A stretch of 20,536 nucleotides of DNA from an uncultured Proteiniphilum sp. (GCF_937873925.1 NZ_CALNAT010000190.1:1-20536); one strand, 5' to 3'. Counted from the first letter of the stretch, positions 1 to 7,996 are shown. A program made the numbers and translations. Notes: a model not told the origin generated them from the letters alone.

Positions 1-2641
1 GGAACTGATAAAAAAAGAGATCCTGAAAATAGACGGGATTTCCAACGTGACCATCTACGGAAAGCAGGAAGCATCCATCAATATAGAACTCTATGAGGAT
101 AAGCTGGCCAACCTGGGTGTTCATCCCGCCGAAGTACTTTCCACGCTGAACGGGCAGAACCGGACGATCTACTCCGGCTACTACGAAAGCGGCGATGCCC
201 GTATACGGGTATCGGTAAACGACCGTTACCGGACGGTGGACGATATCGGGGATCTCCTGTTACAGGGGCATGAAAACGACCAGTTACGGTTGCGCGATAT
301 TGCCCGTATCACCGAAAAGTATGAAAGTCCTGTCCGCAACGAATTGAGTTATGACAAAAGGCAGGCATTGGGTATCTCTGTTTCAGCTTTAAGCGAAACA
401 GACATCACTAAAATCGGCAAACAGGTAGACAGGCTGATGGAAACAATGGAAGAGGAACGCCTGCCAGCGGGAATGGAGGTGAACAAGGTATTCTTCCAGC
501 CCGAAAGGGTCAACACCGCCCTGAATGCATTTATCGTCAACCTGGTGGAATCGGTACTCATTGTAGTGATCCTGCTGATCTTCTCGATGGGATTCCGGAG
601 CGGGCTCATCCTCGGCTTAAGCCTGGTCGTTACCGTATTCGGTTCGCTGATGATACTGGAGATATTCGACGGTACCCTGCAACGGGTCTCACTGGCTTCG
701 TTCGTATTGGCGATGGGGATGCTGGTGGATAATGCCATTGTGATACTCGACGGCATCCAGATTGACCTGCAGCGGGGAGTGGAGCGCAAAAAAGCGTTGA
801 CCGCCATCGGCAAAAAGACGGCGATGCCGCTGCTGGGAGCCACATTGATCGCTATCCTCGCATTCCTGCCCATATTCCTGTCGCCCGATACGGCGGGAAT
901 TTATGTGCGCGACCTGTTTATCGTACTTGCCGTTTCGCTTTTATTGAGTTGGGTCCTCGCACTGACAATGATCCCTATTCTGGCGGACAGATCGTTAAAA
1001 ATAAAAGAAGGCCAAAACCGGAAAGATCCTTACGACAACAAATATTACCGGGCTTTACGTAAAGTGCTGAACTGGACCTTATCGCACCGTCTCATTACAT
1101 TAGGCACAGGCGCTGCACTGGTGCTTATCAGCGTATACTGTTACCGGTTCCTGCCGCAGGGTTTCTTCCCCGATATGGACTACGACCAGCTTTATATCGA
1201 ATATAAATTGCAGGAAGGAGTAAACAGCACACGGACAAGGGCCGACCTGAGCGAGATAGAAGACTACCTCCTCACGCGTGAAGAAGTGACGCATGTAACT
1301 ACCTCCATAGGCGGAACGCCAAGCCGTTACAATCTGGTCAGAAGCATTGCCGACCCTTCCCTCTCATACGGCGAACTGATCGTGGATTACACTTCATCCA
1401 AAGCCCTGATCGCTTCAATCGATGAAATACAGGATCATCTCAATGAGCACTATCCCGATGCCTATATCCGGGTGAAACGCTATAACCTGATGTACAAGAA
1501 ATTCCCTATCGAGATTGAATTCCGCGGCCCCGATCCCGACGTCCTCAGGAATCTGTCGGCGCAGGCAACGGAGATTATCAACAGTAGCTCCTCCGTATAT
1601 ATGCCCACGACCGACTGGGAACCCAAAGTGCCGGTATTGATGGTCGATTATAACCAACCGGTTGCCCGTAGTATCGGGTTAAGCCGTCAGGATGTCGGAT
1701 TATCGATCATGAGCGCGACGGACGGAATCCCTACAGGAGTCTTCTACGATGGCATCGAAAGTAAAACAATTACCGTTAAATGTGTTGATAGGGACGGCAA
1801 CCCGATTGAATCGCTCGAACATACGCCCGTATTCGGCATGATCCCTTCATTGACAGGAATAGACAGGCAAGCCTTACAGGGATTAATGACCGGAGCCGTC
1901 ACGGAAGAAGAGATCCTGGCATCAGTATTGCAGACCGTTCCTTTAAGCCAGGCTTCCAACGGGGTACACATCGACTGGGAAGAGCCGGTGGTTATCCGCA
2001 GCAACGGCGAACGTGCCATGCGCGTGCAATGCTATCCGGTGCCCGGACAGGCCGTGGAAAATGCACGGCAAACCATCGCGCAACAGATAGAAAACATCGA
2101 CCTGCCCACAGGCTACAGTATGAAATGGGAAGGAGAACGAAGTGCAAGCGACGAGTCGATGAAATATCTCTTCATGTATTATCCCTTGGCGGTTATTCTC
2201 ATGATTGCTATCCTGATCATGCTCTTCAAGGACTATAAGAAACCTCTCATTATTATCTTCTGCTTGCCTCTGTTATTTATAGGGATTATCGCCGCCATGC
2301 TGTTATCCGGAAAAACATTCGGATTCGTCGCCATAGTCGCGGCATTGGGGCTGGTAGGCATGCTCATCAAGAACGGGATTGTGCTGATGGATGAGATCAC
2401 GTTGCAGATATCAGACGGAGTAGAACCGGTAAAAGCATTGATGGACAGCTCCGAGAACCGCTTTCGGCCGGTGATGCTTGCCTCCTTGACGACTATTTTA
2501 GGGATGATACCCCTGTTAGGCGATTCGCTGTTTGGCCCCGCTGCCGTGGTCATTATGGGCGGACTGCTGGTGGGAACGCTGATCACGTTGCTCTTTATCC
2601 CGGTATTATATGCGCTGTTTTTCAAGATCAGGATAAAATGA
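1..2641 (+). CDS. RND-family efflux permease (HAE1/AcrB-like), 5' end missing
   Basis: This is the inner-membrane, proton-driven pump of a tripartite exporter. The reading frame is open from base 2, so the gene runs off the left edge. About 879 codons remain of a family normally 1,010-1,050 residues long, so the N-terminal TM1 and part of the first porter domain are missing. Visible are one block of membrane helices around bases 520-990, a long periplasmic domain, and a second block around 2160-2635. TM4 carries LVDNAIV: the first Asp of the AcrB D407/D408 pair is present (bases 728-730), and the second is Asn. TM10 carries the expected Lys in LIKNGIV (2369-2371). The GTG at base 47 lies inside the domain and is not the real start. 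tolC-type outer-membrane gene follows after 207 bp. The substrate cannot be told from the sequence. Confidence 0.95.
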   Translation, partial: ELIKKEILKIDGISNVTIYGKQEASINIELYEDKLANLGVHPAEVLSTLNGQNRTIYSGYYESGDARIRVSVNDRYRTVDDIGDLLLQGHENDQLRLRDIARITEKYESPVRNELSYDKRQALGISVSALSETDITKIGKQVDRLMETMEEERLPAGMEVNKVFFQPERVNTALNAFIVNLVESVLIVVILLIFSMGFRSGLILGLSLVVTVFGSLMILEIFDGTLQRVSLASFVLAMGMLVDNAIVILDGIQIDLQRGVERKKALTAIGKKTAMPLLGATLIAILAFLPIFLSPDTAGIYVRDLFIVLAVSLLLSWVLALTMIPILADRSLKIKEGQNRKDPYDNKYYRALRKVLNWTLSHRLITLGTGAALVLISVYCYRFLPQGFFPDMDYDQLYIEYKLQEGVNSTRTRADLSEIEDYLLTREEVTHVTTSIGGTPSRYNLVRSIADPSLSYGELIVDYTSSKALIASIDEIQDHLNEHYPDAYIRVKRYNLMYKKFPIEIEFRGPDPDVLRNLSAQATEIINSSSSVYMPTTDWEPKVPVLMVDYNQPVARSIGLSRQDVGLSIMSATDGIPTGVFYDGIESKTITVKCVDRDGNPIESLEHTPVFGMIPSLTGIDRQALQGLMTGAVTEEEILASVLQTVPLSQASNGVHIDWEEPVVIRSNGERAMRVQCYPVPGQAVENARQTIAQQIENIDLPTGYSMKWEGERSASDESMKYLFMYYPLAVILMIAILIMLFKDYKKPLIIIFCLPLLFIGIIAAMLLSGKTFGFVAIVAALGLVGMLIKNGIVLMDEITLQISDGVEPVKALMDSSENRFRPVMLASLTTILGMIPLLGDSLFGPAAVVIMGGLLVGTLITLLFIPVLYALFFKIRIK

Positions 2642-2642
2642 T

Positions 2643-2680
2643 GTGATGATCCCGATAAATCGGGACAAGTAATGATAATT
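2643..2680. repeat. Intergenic palindromic repeat, copy 1
   Basis: A 38-bp element begins 2 bp after the permease stop. Its core is a perfect inverted repeat, TCCCGAT-AA-ATCGGGA (2650-2665), followed by ACAAGTAATGATAATT. A second copy at 7997-8033 matches it along its length, with one indel and a few substitutions. In the core, the T-A pair next to the AA spacer in this copy is a C-G pair in the other, so pairing is kept. It could be a transcript hairpin, but no T-tract follows directly. Confidence 0.7.
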
Positions 2681-2701
2681 TACTGATTTGATGATTTTTT
2701 T

Positions 2702-2847
2702 AATGTGAATAATGAAGAAATGATAGTGTGCTTCGCACGATAGTGCCTTCGGCGATAGATGCTTCGCATGATAATGCGCTTCGCGCGATAAACACGATAA
2801 CGAATTTCATTTTTCACTTTTAATTTTTCACTTTTCACTTTTAAACA
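2702..2847. repeat. Spacer shared in part with the ffh-folD gap
   Basis: AATGTGAATAATG at 2702-2714 recurs exactly at 15885-15897, after ffh. The motif TTTTTCACTTTTA at 2810-2822, repeated in tandem up to the tolC-type start, recurs at 15943-15955. So two unrelated spacers carry the same two short blocks in the same order. In this copy the mini-hairpin row lies between them. The pyrimidine-rich end runs directly into the ATG at 2849 and leaves no Shine-Dalgarno. Confidence 0.5.
2722..2786. repeat. Four tandem mini-hairpins with identical TTC loops
   Basis: Four consecutive units of 15-17 bp, each a GATA-rich linker followed by a short perfect hairpin: GTGC-TTC-GCAC (2728-2738), GCC-TTC-GGC (2745-2753), ATGC-TTC-GCAT (2759-2769) and GCGC-TTC-GCGC (2776-2786). 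The loop is the same in all four, and the stems differ but always pair. A fifth linker, GATAAACACGATAA, follows. It lies between the RND permease and tolC-type genes. No known function recognised. Confidence 0.7.
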
Positions 2848-2848
2848 T

Positions 2849-4363
2849 ATGCAACTAAAAAATATAATTCTACTGATTTCCTGTTCTTTCTTTATCCCTT
2901 CTCTTCTATGGGGACAGGAAATATCTCTCGCGTCCGGGCAGGAAAAGGCTTTCGTACCCGGGCAGGAAAAGGCTTTCCCGACCGAACAGGAAACGGGTCT
3001 CACGGCCGGACAGGAAATGACCCTCGAACAATGCCGGGAAATGGCGTTAGAAAATAATAAGGCGATATCTATCGCATCACGTAACAAAGAGCAGGCCGAA
3101 TATACCGTAAAGGCATACAGGGCTAATTTCTTTCCCAAAATTTCCGCATCGGGCAATTATCTCTATTACGATACGGAGATGAACAGCAGCCTGCCGGGCG
3201 GTTATCTTCCTACATTTGTCCCGGATCCGGCCACCGGAGAATTAATCCCGAATATCCTTACAGGCCCGGACGGGAATCCTGTCATAGGAGCGGATGGTAA
3301 CCCCATCTTCAACCAATATGCTTATTTTCCCGATATGGGGATTTCGATGAATGTAAAAAACACCTGGATGGCAGGATTGCGTGCCGAACAACCTCTTTAT
3401 ACCGGCGGGAAAATAACATCCGCTTACCGGATGGCACAGATCGGGGATAAGATTGCCGGTCTGAGCGAGCAACTCTCCCGTGCAGAGGTCATCGTGAAAG
3501 TCGATGAAGCATACTGGACCTATGTGAAAACCAGAGAACTGGTCAATCTGGCGTTGTCTTATCAACGTGTGGTCACGGAACTTTTACGGGATGTACGAAA
3601 TGCGCATGAAGTCGGCCTGAAACATCAGAACGATGTGTTAAAAGTGCAGGTGAAAGTCAATGAAGCCGAATTACAATTGCGGCAGGCTGAAAACGGAAAC
3701 CGACTGGCACGTAAAAACCTGTGTTATGTAACGGGACTTCCGCTCGACAGGGAAATTTCACTACCCGCCTCATTTGACCAATCCGTCGGTTTAAAAACCG
3801 AAAGCATGGACGATTATACCTCCCGTCCGGAATATGCCATACTCGAACACCAGATACAATTGAAAGAACAGGAGATCAAATTAACCCGCAGTGATTTTCT
3901 TCCCAAGGTTGGCGTGGCAGCCAATTACGGCTATATAAACGGATTGGAACTGAACGGATATAAACTGTTAGAGGGCGCATCATTCTCTGCTATGGTTTCG
4001 GTAAACATCCCTTTATTCCAGTGGGGCGAAGGACGTAATAAGATCCGTGCCGCCGAAGCCGGGCGGAGTATTGTCCAACTACAGCGGGAGGATATTTCCC
4101 GGCAAATGGAGCTCGAACTGGCCCAGGCCTTCGATAAATGGGATGAATCCGTCCTCGACGTACAACTGACTGCCCGCTCTCTGAATCAGGCACAGGAGAA
4201 CATGCGGGTAAGTGAAGACCGCTACAAAGCCGGTATGGAAACACTTGCCGACTATCTGGAAGCCCAGACCGGCTGGCAACGCGCATGGACGGAACATGTC
4301 AATGCATTGACCCGTTTACGGCTGAATCAGACCTATTATCTGAAAGCGGCGGGAAAGTTATAA
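2849..4363 (+). CDS. TolC-family outer-membrane efflux protein
   Basis: Outer-membrane channel of the tripartite exporter whose inner-membrane pump is the preceding gene. 504 residues, typical for the family. An N-terminal signal peptide (about residues 1-22, Lys then a hydrophobic run ending LWGQ) is followed by a degenerate 8-residue tandem repeat (residues 23-63), then the usual OEP opening LEQCREMALENN. The rest has long amphipathic helices, two OEP halves (the second beginning near base 3820) and ends in the common YLKAAGKL-like tail. The ATG at 2849 is chosen because the signal peptide follows at once. The permease is 207 bp upstream on the same strand, so co-transcription is likely despite the repeat-rich spacer. 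Drug versus metal or metabolite specificity cannot be inferred. Confidence 0.93.
   Translation: MQLKNIILLISCSFFIPSLLWGQEISLASGQEKAFVPGQEKAFPTEQETGLTAGQEMTLEQCREMALENNKAISIASRNKEQAEYTVKAYRANFFPKISASGNYLYYDTEMNSSLPGGYLPTFVPDPATGELIPNILTGPDGNPVIGADGNPIFNQYAYFPDMGISMNVKNTWMAGLRAEQPLYTGGKITSAYRMAQIGDKIAGLSEQLSRAEVIVKVDEAYWTYVKTRELVNLALSYQRVVTELLRDVRNAHEVGLKHQNDVLKVQVKVNEAELQLRQAENGNRLARKNLCYVTGLPLDREISLPASFDQSVGLKTESMDDYTSRPEYAILEHQIQLKEQEIKLTRSDFLPKVGVAANYGYINGLELNGYKLLEGASFSAMVSVNIPLFQWGEGRNKIRAAEAGRSIVQLQREDISRQMELELAQAFDKWDESVLDVQLTARSLNQAQENMRVSEDRYKAGMETLADYLEAQTGWQRAWTEHVNALTRLRLNQTYYLKAAGKL
2917..3036 (+). repeat. 24-bp in-frame tandem repeat after the TolC signal peptide
   Basis: Five degenerate 24-bp units, each opening with GGAAA (2917, 2941, 2965, 2989, 3013). 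In protein they give 8-residue units such as EKAFVPGQ, EKAFPTEQ and ETGLTAGQ, linking the signal peptide to the conserved OEP domain. The last unit merges into the family's normal N-terminus (EMTLEQCR). This looks like expansion of a linker by slippage or duplication. Confidence 0.75.
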
Positions 4364-4421
4364 TACCCCATCACGGTGAGCAACTTTTGGGTATTGATTT
4401 AGCAAGGTTGGGTATCCAAAA
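4362..4421 (+). other. Competing hairpins at the 3' end of the tolC-type gene
   Basis: GGGTATT (4389-4395) can pair with AATACCC at 4362-4368, which overlaps the stop codon. The 11-nt arm 4385-4395 can instead pair with 4411-4421 (TTTTGG with CCAAAA plus wobbles, 15-nt loop). TTGGGTAT is also directly repeated at 4387-4394 and 4408-4415. The two foldings exclude each other. No T-tract follows, so this is not a classical terminator. Confidence 0.4.
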
Positions 4422-4537
4422 CTTCCATTTCGGTAAGTTGGTGTAAATACAGTACGGCACTATGCCATAACTTTATGGTCGGTAAAACAGCACCTAAAGA
4501 CGCAGTTTTAAAACCACAGTTTATGCAGGGAAAATAG

Positions 4538-4574
4538 AACAGAAATCTTTTTTAATGAAAGATGCTGTTTTTTT
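4538..4574 (+). terminator. AU-rich intrinsic terminator before the V-ATPase operon
   Basis: The arms AACAG-AA-ATCTTT (4538-4550) and AAAGAT-G-CTGTT (4558-4569) pair as 5 + 6 bp around a small internal loop, with a 7-nt apical loop and a run of seven Ts at 4568-4574. It lies 175 nt after the tolC-type stop and upstream of the predicted ATPase promoter, so it would separate the two transcripts. The stem is AU-rich and therefore weak. The rest of the 4364-4711 gap holds small palindromes (CCATAA/TTATGG at 4465-4478, GTTTTAAAAC at 4505-4514) and no credible gene. Confidence 0.55.
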
Positions 4575-4609
4575 GAAATGATTAAGCAGTGATTATACTT
4601 TCTTTTTTG

Positions 4610-4617
4610 TAAATTTG
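4610..4617 (+). promoter_or_regulatory. Candidate Bacteroidetes -7 box for the V-ATPase operon
   Basis: TAAATTTG fits TAnnTTTG. It follows the terminator by about 35 nt and precedes atpE by 94 nt, giving a leader of roughly 85-90 nt. No convincing -33 TTTG stands at the usual 19-21 nt spacing, so the call rests on the -7 box and its position. Confidence 0.45.
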
Positions 4618-4711
4618 TCAATTCACTTTACACATTTTCAAAAAAGCTTGACTATCAATATTCCACAGGGAAGAACGTCAATTTGCGGGAAAATTCATTA
4701 CATACTAATAT

Positions 4712-5299
4712 ATGGATAAAATTCAGGAACTTACTTCAAAACTTTACACGGAGGGAGTAGAAAAAGGCAAAGAAGAAGCCGAAAGAATTGTTGCGGAAGC
4801 ACGGGCGCAGGAGCAACAGATACTGGATGCGGCACGCGCCAAAGCTGAAGAGCTGCTTTCTTCCGCCGAAAAGGAAAGCGCAGCACTGAAAAAAAATACC
4901 GAAGCGGAACTGAAACTCTATGCCGCCCAATCTACCGAAGCGCTGAAAACGGAAATCATCAATCTGGTGACCGAAAAGTTGTCTACAGCTCAAGTGAAAG
5001 CGTCCGTGGAAGACAAATCGTTTATGCAGCGACTCATTGTGGAACTGGTACAAAACTGGTCGAAGAACGACACATTGACCGTTGGCGTGGAAAACCCGGA
5101 AGAACTGAAATCCTATATTGCCTCTCATGCCAAAGGACTACTGGATAAAGGGCTGAAGATCGAATCGGTGAACGGTATCAAAACCGGATTCACCCTTGCA
5201 CCCGAAGATGGTTCCTACAAGGTGAAATTCGGGGAAGAAGAGTTTGTCAACTACTTCAGGGAATTTTTACGTCCCCAGATCCAACAACTTCTTTTTTAG
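4712..5299 (+). CDS. atpE: V-type ATPase subunit E (peripheral stalk)
   Basis: 195 residues. Subunit E is the stator protein that links the A3B3 head to the membrane subunit I. Residues about 1-85 form a long, charged, Ala/Glu/Lys-rich helix with no prolines, as expected for the coiled-coil stalk (for example KGKEEAERIVAEARAQEQQI). The C-terminal half is a mixed globular domain that would contact A/B. It is first in a same-strand run of seven ATPase genes. In many archaeal-type operons a partner helix protein (G/H) is encoded next to E, and none is present here. The ATG at 4712 is the first start in frame and the helix begins right after it. Confidence 0.9.
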   Translation: MDKIQELTSKLYTEGVEKGKEEAERIVAEARAQEQQILDAARAKAEELLSSAEKESAALKKNTEAELKLYAAQSTEALKTEIINLVTEKLSTAQVKASVEDKSFMQRLIVELVQNWSKNDTLTVGVENPEELKSYIASHAKGLLDKGLKIESVNGIKTGFTLAPEDGSYKVKFGEEEFVNYFREFLRPQIQQLLF

Positions 5300-5343
5300 A
5301 ACAGGAAATTTTCATCGATCTCTTTGGGAGATTGGCTTTGCCT

Positions 5344-6195
5344 ATGATTTTCAAAAATCAATATTACTATTTTATATCCGGGCTGCCCGATTTTTCTTTC
5401 GACAGCATGAAACTTCCCTTTACGGTGGAAGAGTTCAGAGACATGCTCGACGAAGCCCTTGAGCCGGAAGATAAAAATCTTTTGCACAGTTATTTTCTCT
5501 CTTACGACAACGCCAACCTTTTCCGGTTACTGGAAAAGAAAGAGAATGAGCTGCAAAACCGGGGGATTCTCTCGCGTGCCGAAATGGAAGAGGTGATCCG
5601 GCAGGTAAAAGAGGGAGACACCATAGAGAATAAACAGGTACCGCCCTATTTCGAAAAGACCGTCAGGGCATGGCTCGATGAAGAAATACCCGGACACCTG
5701 AAAACGCTGGAAGACCTCATCAGTTCTTTATATGCGGACTATGGGATGGAGATAAAGAACAGCCTGATCGCCCGTTGGTTCGAAATGAATCTCAACATAG
5801 GCAATATCCTTTCCGCCATCTTCGCAAGGAAATACGGCATGGATGTCAGCCAGGTGGTAGTCGGCAACAACGAGATCGCCAACCTCATCAGAGAAAATGC
5901 CAACGCACGCGATTTTGGCATCAGCCGCGAACTCGATTATTACGATACCATCCTGCGGATTTCCGAAGAACCGGATATCTACGAGCGGGAGCGTAAGATC
6001 GATAAATTCCGCTGGGACTGGCTGGAGGACAACACCCTGTTCGATTATTTCAACATCGAATACATCTTCGCCTATCTCTGCAAACTCAGGATATTGGAAC
6101 GCTGGGTAAGCCTCAATGCCGAAGAGGGCGAGCGCGTTTTCCGGGAACTGATCACTCAGTTGAAGAACGAGATCCAAAAACCGGAAGATATCTAG
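5344..6195 (+). CDS. DUF2764 protein of the V-type ATPase operon
   Basis: 283 residues from the ATG at 5344. An in-frame TTG at 5332 would add four residues (MALP) but is less likely. The protein is acidic, mostly helical by composition, with no signal peptide or membrane segment, so it should be cytoplasmic. It opens with MIFKNQYYYFISGLPDF, a hallmark of the DUF2764 family, and has an aromatic and charged stretch near the C-terminus (DKFRWDWLEDNTLFDYF). Homologues occupy this same place, between atpE and atpA, in the operons of Chlamydia and Borrelia/Treponema. Function is unproven. Because no subunit C or F gene is present, it may stand in for one of these, most plausibly the C/d-type socket on the rotor. 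That is inference from gene context. Confidence 0.88.
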   Translation: MIFKNQYYYFISGLPDFSFDSMKLPFTVEEFRDMLDEALEPEDKNLLHSYFLSYDNANLFRLLEKKENELQNRGILSRAEMEEVIRQVKEGDTIENKQVPPYFEKTVRAWLDEEIPGHLKTLEDLISSLYADYGMEIKNSLIARWFEMNLNIGNILSAIFARKYGMDVSQVVVGNNEIANLIRENANARDFGISRELDYYDTILRISEEPDIYERERKIDKFRWDWLEDNTLFDYFNIEYIFAYLCKLRILERWVSLNAEEGERVFRELITQLKNEIQKPEDI

Positions 6196-6221
6196 AAAGA
6201 AGAAAAAATAAACAATCATAT

Positions 6222-7976
6222 ATGCTAACAAAAGGAACAGTTAAAGGGATTATATCCAATCTCGTTATTGTGGAGGTGGACGGAGCGGTAACCCAGAATG
6301 AGATCGCCTATATTGATCTGGGTGGCACCCGGTTAATGTCGGAGGTGATCAAGGTGGTCGGGAACAACGCTTACGTGCAGGTATTCGAGAGTACCCGCGG
6401 ATTAACCGTCGGCACGCAAGTGGAATTCCAGGGACACATGCTCGAGGTGGTTCTGGGACCTGGACTGCTTCAACGCAACCTCGACGGATTGGAGAATGAC
6501 CTCGACAAGATGGATGGGATCTTCCTGAAACGGGGTGATTACACCTTCCCTCTCAATGAAGAAAAACTATGGCATTTTCAACCGATAGCCCAACCGGGCG
6601 ACAGAGTGACTGCCGGCTCATGGCTGGGCGAAGTAGACGAAAATTTCCAGCCCCATAAGATCATGGTGCCTTTTACCATGAAAGGGGAGTACGAAGTAAA
6701 AAGCATCACGGAAGAGGGAGATTACAATATCTATAAAACCGTCGCCGTGGTGGAAGACAAAGATGGGAAAGAGACAGCGCTCAATATGATCCAACGCTGG
6801 CCCGTAAAAATGCCGCTGACGGCCTACAAAGAGAAACCCCGCCCTTCCAAACTGCTGGAAACGGGGGTACGTTCTATCGACACCCTGAATCCGATCGTGG
6901 AAGGGGGAACGGGATTTATCCCGGGTGCATTCGGTACCGGTAAAACGGTATTGCAACATGCCATCTCCAAACAGGCGGAAGCGGATATCGTGATCATCGC
7001 CGCCTGCGGTGAACGCGCCAATGAGGTAGTGGAGATCTTTACCGAGTTCCCCGAACTGATCGACCCGCATACCGGCCGCAAACTGATGGAACGTACCATT
7101 ATCGTGGCCAATACTTCCAACATGCCGGTAGCCGCCCGTGAAGCATCGGTATATACCGCCATGACTATCGGTGAATATTACCGCTCTATGGGATTGAAAG
7201 TACTGCTGATGGCTGATTCCACCTCGCGCTGGGCACAGGCGCTTCGGGAAATGAGTAACCGCCTGGAAGAACTTCCCGGCCCCGACGCGTTCCCGATGGA
7301 CTTGTCGGCCATCATATCCAACTTCTACGGCCGCGCAGGGCATGTGATCCTGCACAACGGCAAAGAGGGATCCATCACCTTTATCGGGACGGTGTCGCCC
7401 GCGGGGGGTAACCTCAAAGAGCCGGTGACAGAGAACACCAAGAAAGTGGCCCGCTGCTTTTATGCGCTGGAGCAGGATCGTGCCGACAAAAAACGTTACC
7501 CGGCCATCAACCCCATTGAATCCTACTCCAAATACATCGAGTATCCGGAGTTTGAGGAGTATATCTCGGAACATATATCGGACGACTGGACAAAGAAAGT
7601 GAATGAAGCCAAAACCCGGTTGTTACGTGGAAAGGAGATCGCAGAGCAGATCAATATCCTGGGGGATGACGGCGTACCGACAGAGTATCATGTCACTTTC
7701 TGGAAATCGGAACTGATCGATTTTATCGTATTGCAACAGGATGCCTTCGACGATATCGACTCGGTAACCCCCATCGAACGGCAGAAATATATCCTGGATA
7801 TGGTGACGGATATCTGCCGTACCGATTTCGAGTTCGACAACTTCAACCGGGTAGCCGATTTTTTCAAAGAGCTGATCAATATCGGCAGGCAGATGAACTA
7901 TTCGGAATTCCGGTCGGACAAGTTCAATGAATACAGAGAACAATTAGACGAATCGATATCCCGAAAAAGAATATAA
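6222..7976 (+). CDS. atpA: V-type ATPase catalytic subunit A
   Basis: 584 residues, the normal A-subunit length. It hydrolyses or makes ATP in the A3B3 head. Visible in order: an N-terminal beta-barrel; the long insertion typical of V-type A and absent from F-type beta (about residues 115-190); the P-loop GAFGTGKT at 235-242; GERANE with the catalytic Glu at 264; the Walker B strand LLMADSTSRWA with Asp 332; then a helical C-terminal domain. The start MLTKGTVKGII matches the family N-terminus. It begins 26 bp after the DUF2764 gene. The leader is A-rich (AAGAAGAAAAAATAAAC) with no clear Shine-Dalgarno. The following spacer to atpB is unusually long for this operon and contains repeats. Confidence 0.98.
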   Translation: MLTKGTVKGIISNLVIVEVDGAVTQNEIAYIDLGGTRLMSEVIKVVGNNAYVQVFESTRGLTVGTQVEFQGHMLEVVLGPGLLQRNLDGLENDLDKMDGIFLKRGDYTFPLNEEKLWHFQPIAQPGDRVTAGSWLGEVDENFQPHKIMVPFTMKGEYEVKSITEEGDYNIYKTVAVVEDKDGKETALNMIQRWPVKMPLTAYKEKPRPSKLLETGVRSIDTLNPIVEGGTGFIPGAFGTGKTVLQHAISKQAEADIVIIAACGERANEVVEIFTEFPELIDPHTGRKLMERTIIVANTSNMPVAAREASVYTAMTIGEYYRSMGLKVLLMADSTSRWAQALREMSNRLEELPGPDAFPMDLSAIISNFYGRAGHVILHNGKEGSITFIGTVSPAGGNLKEPVTENTKKVARCFYALEQDRADKKRYPAINPIESYSKYIEYPEFEEYISEHISDDWTKKVNEAKTRLLRGKEIAEQINILGDDGVPTEYHVTFWKSELIDFIVLQQDAFDDIDSVTPIERQKYILDMVTDICRTDFEFDNFNRVADFFKELINIGRQMNYSEFRSDKFNEYREQLDESISRKRI

Positions 7977-7996
7977 CGATGTGATGATTCGGTGAT

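Noticed and set aside
728..733. Asp-Asn in place of Asp-Asp in TM4 of the RND permease
   Set aside because: LVDNAIV is, to my knowledge, widespread among RND permeases, so it does not indicate a dead or novel pump.
2680..3156. 158-codon minus-strand frame with SCP repeats
   Set aside because: The repeat is the antisense of the 24-bp TolC repeat, and the frame spans the spacer repeats. It is not a gene.
5332..5343. TTG start for the DUF2764 gene
   Set aside because: ATG at 5344 begins with the family's MIFKNQYYYF. The added MALP has no support.
6618..7574. 318-codon open frame on the minus strand inside atpA
   Set aside because: It lies wholly opposite a certain gene, its translation has no recognisable domain and is rich in His, Arg and Phe as expected from reversing GC-biased codons.
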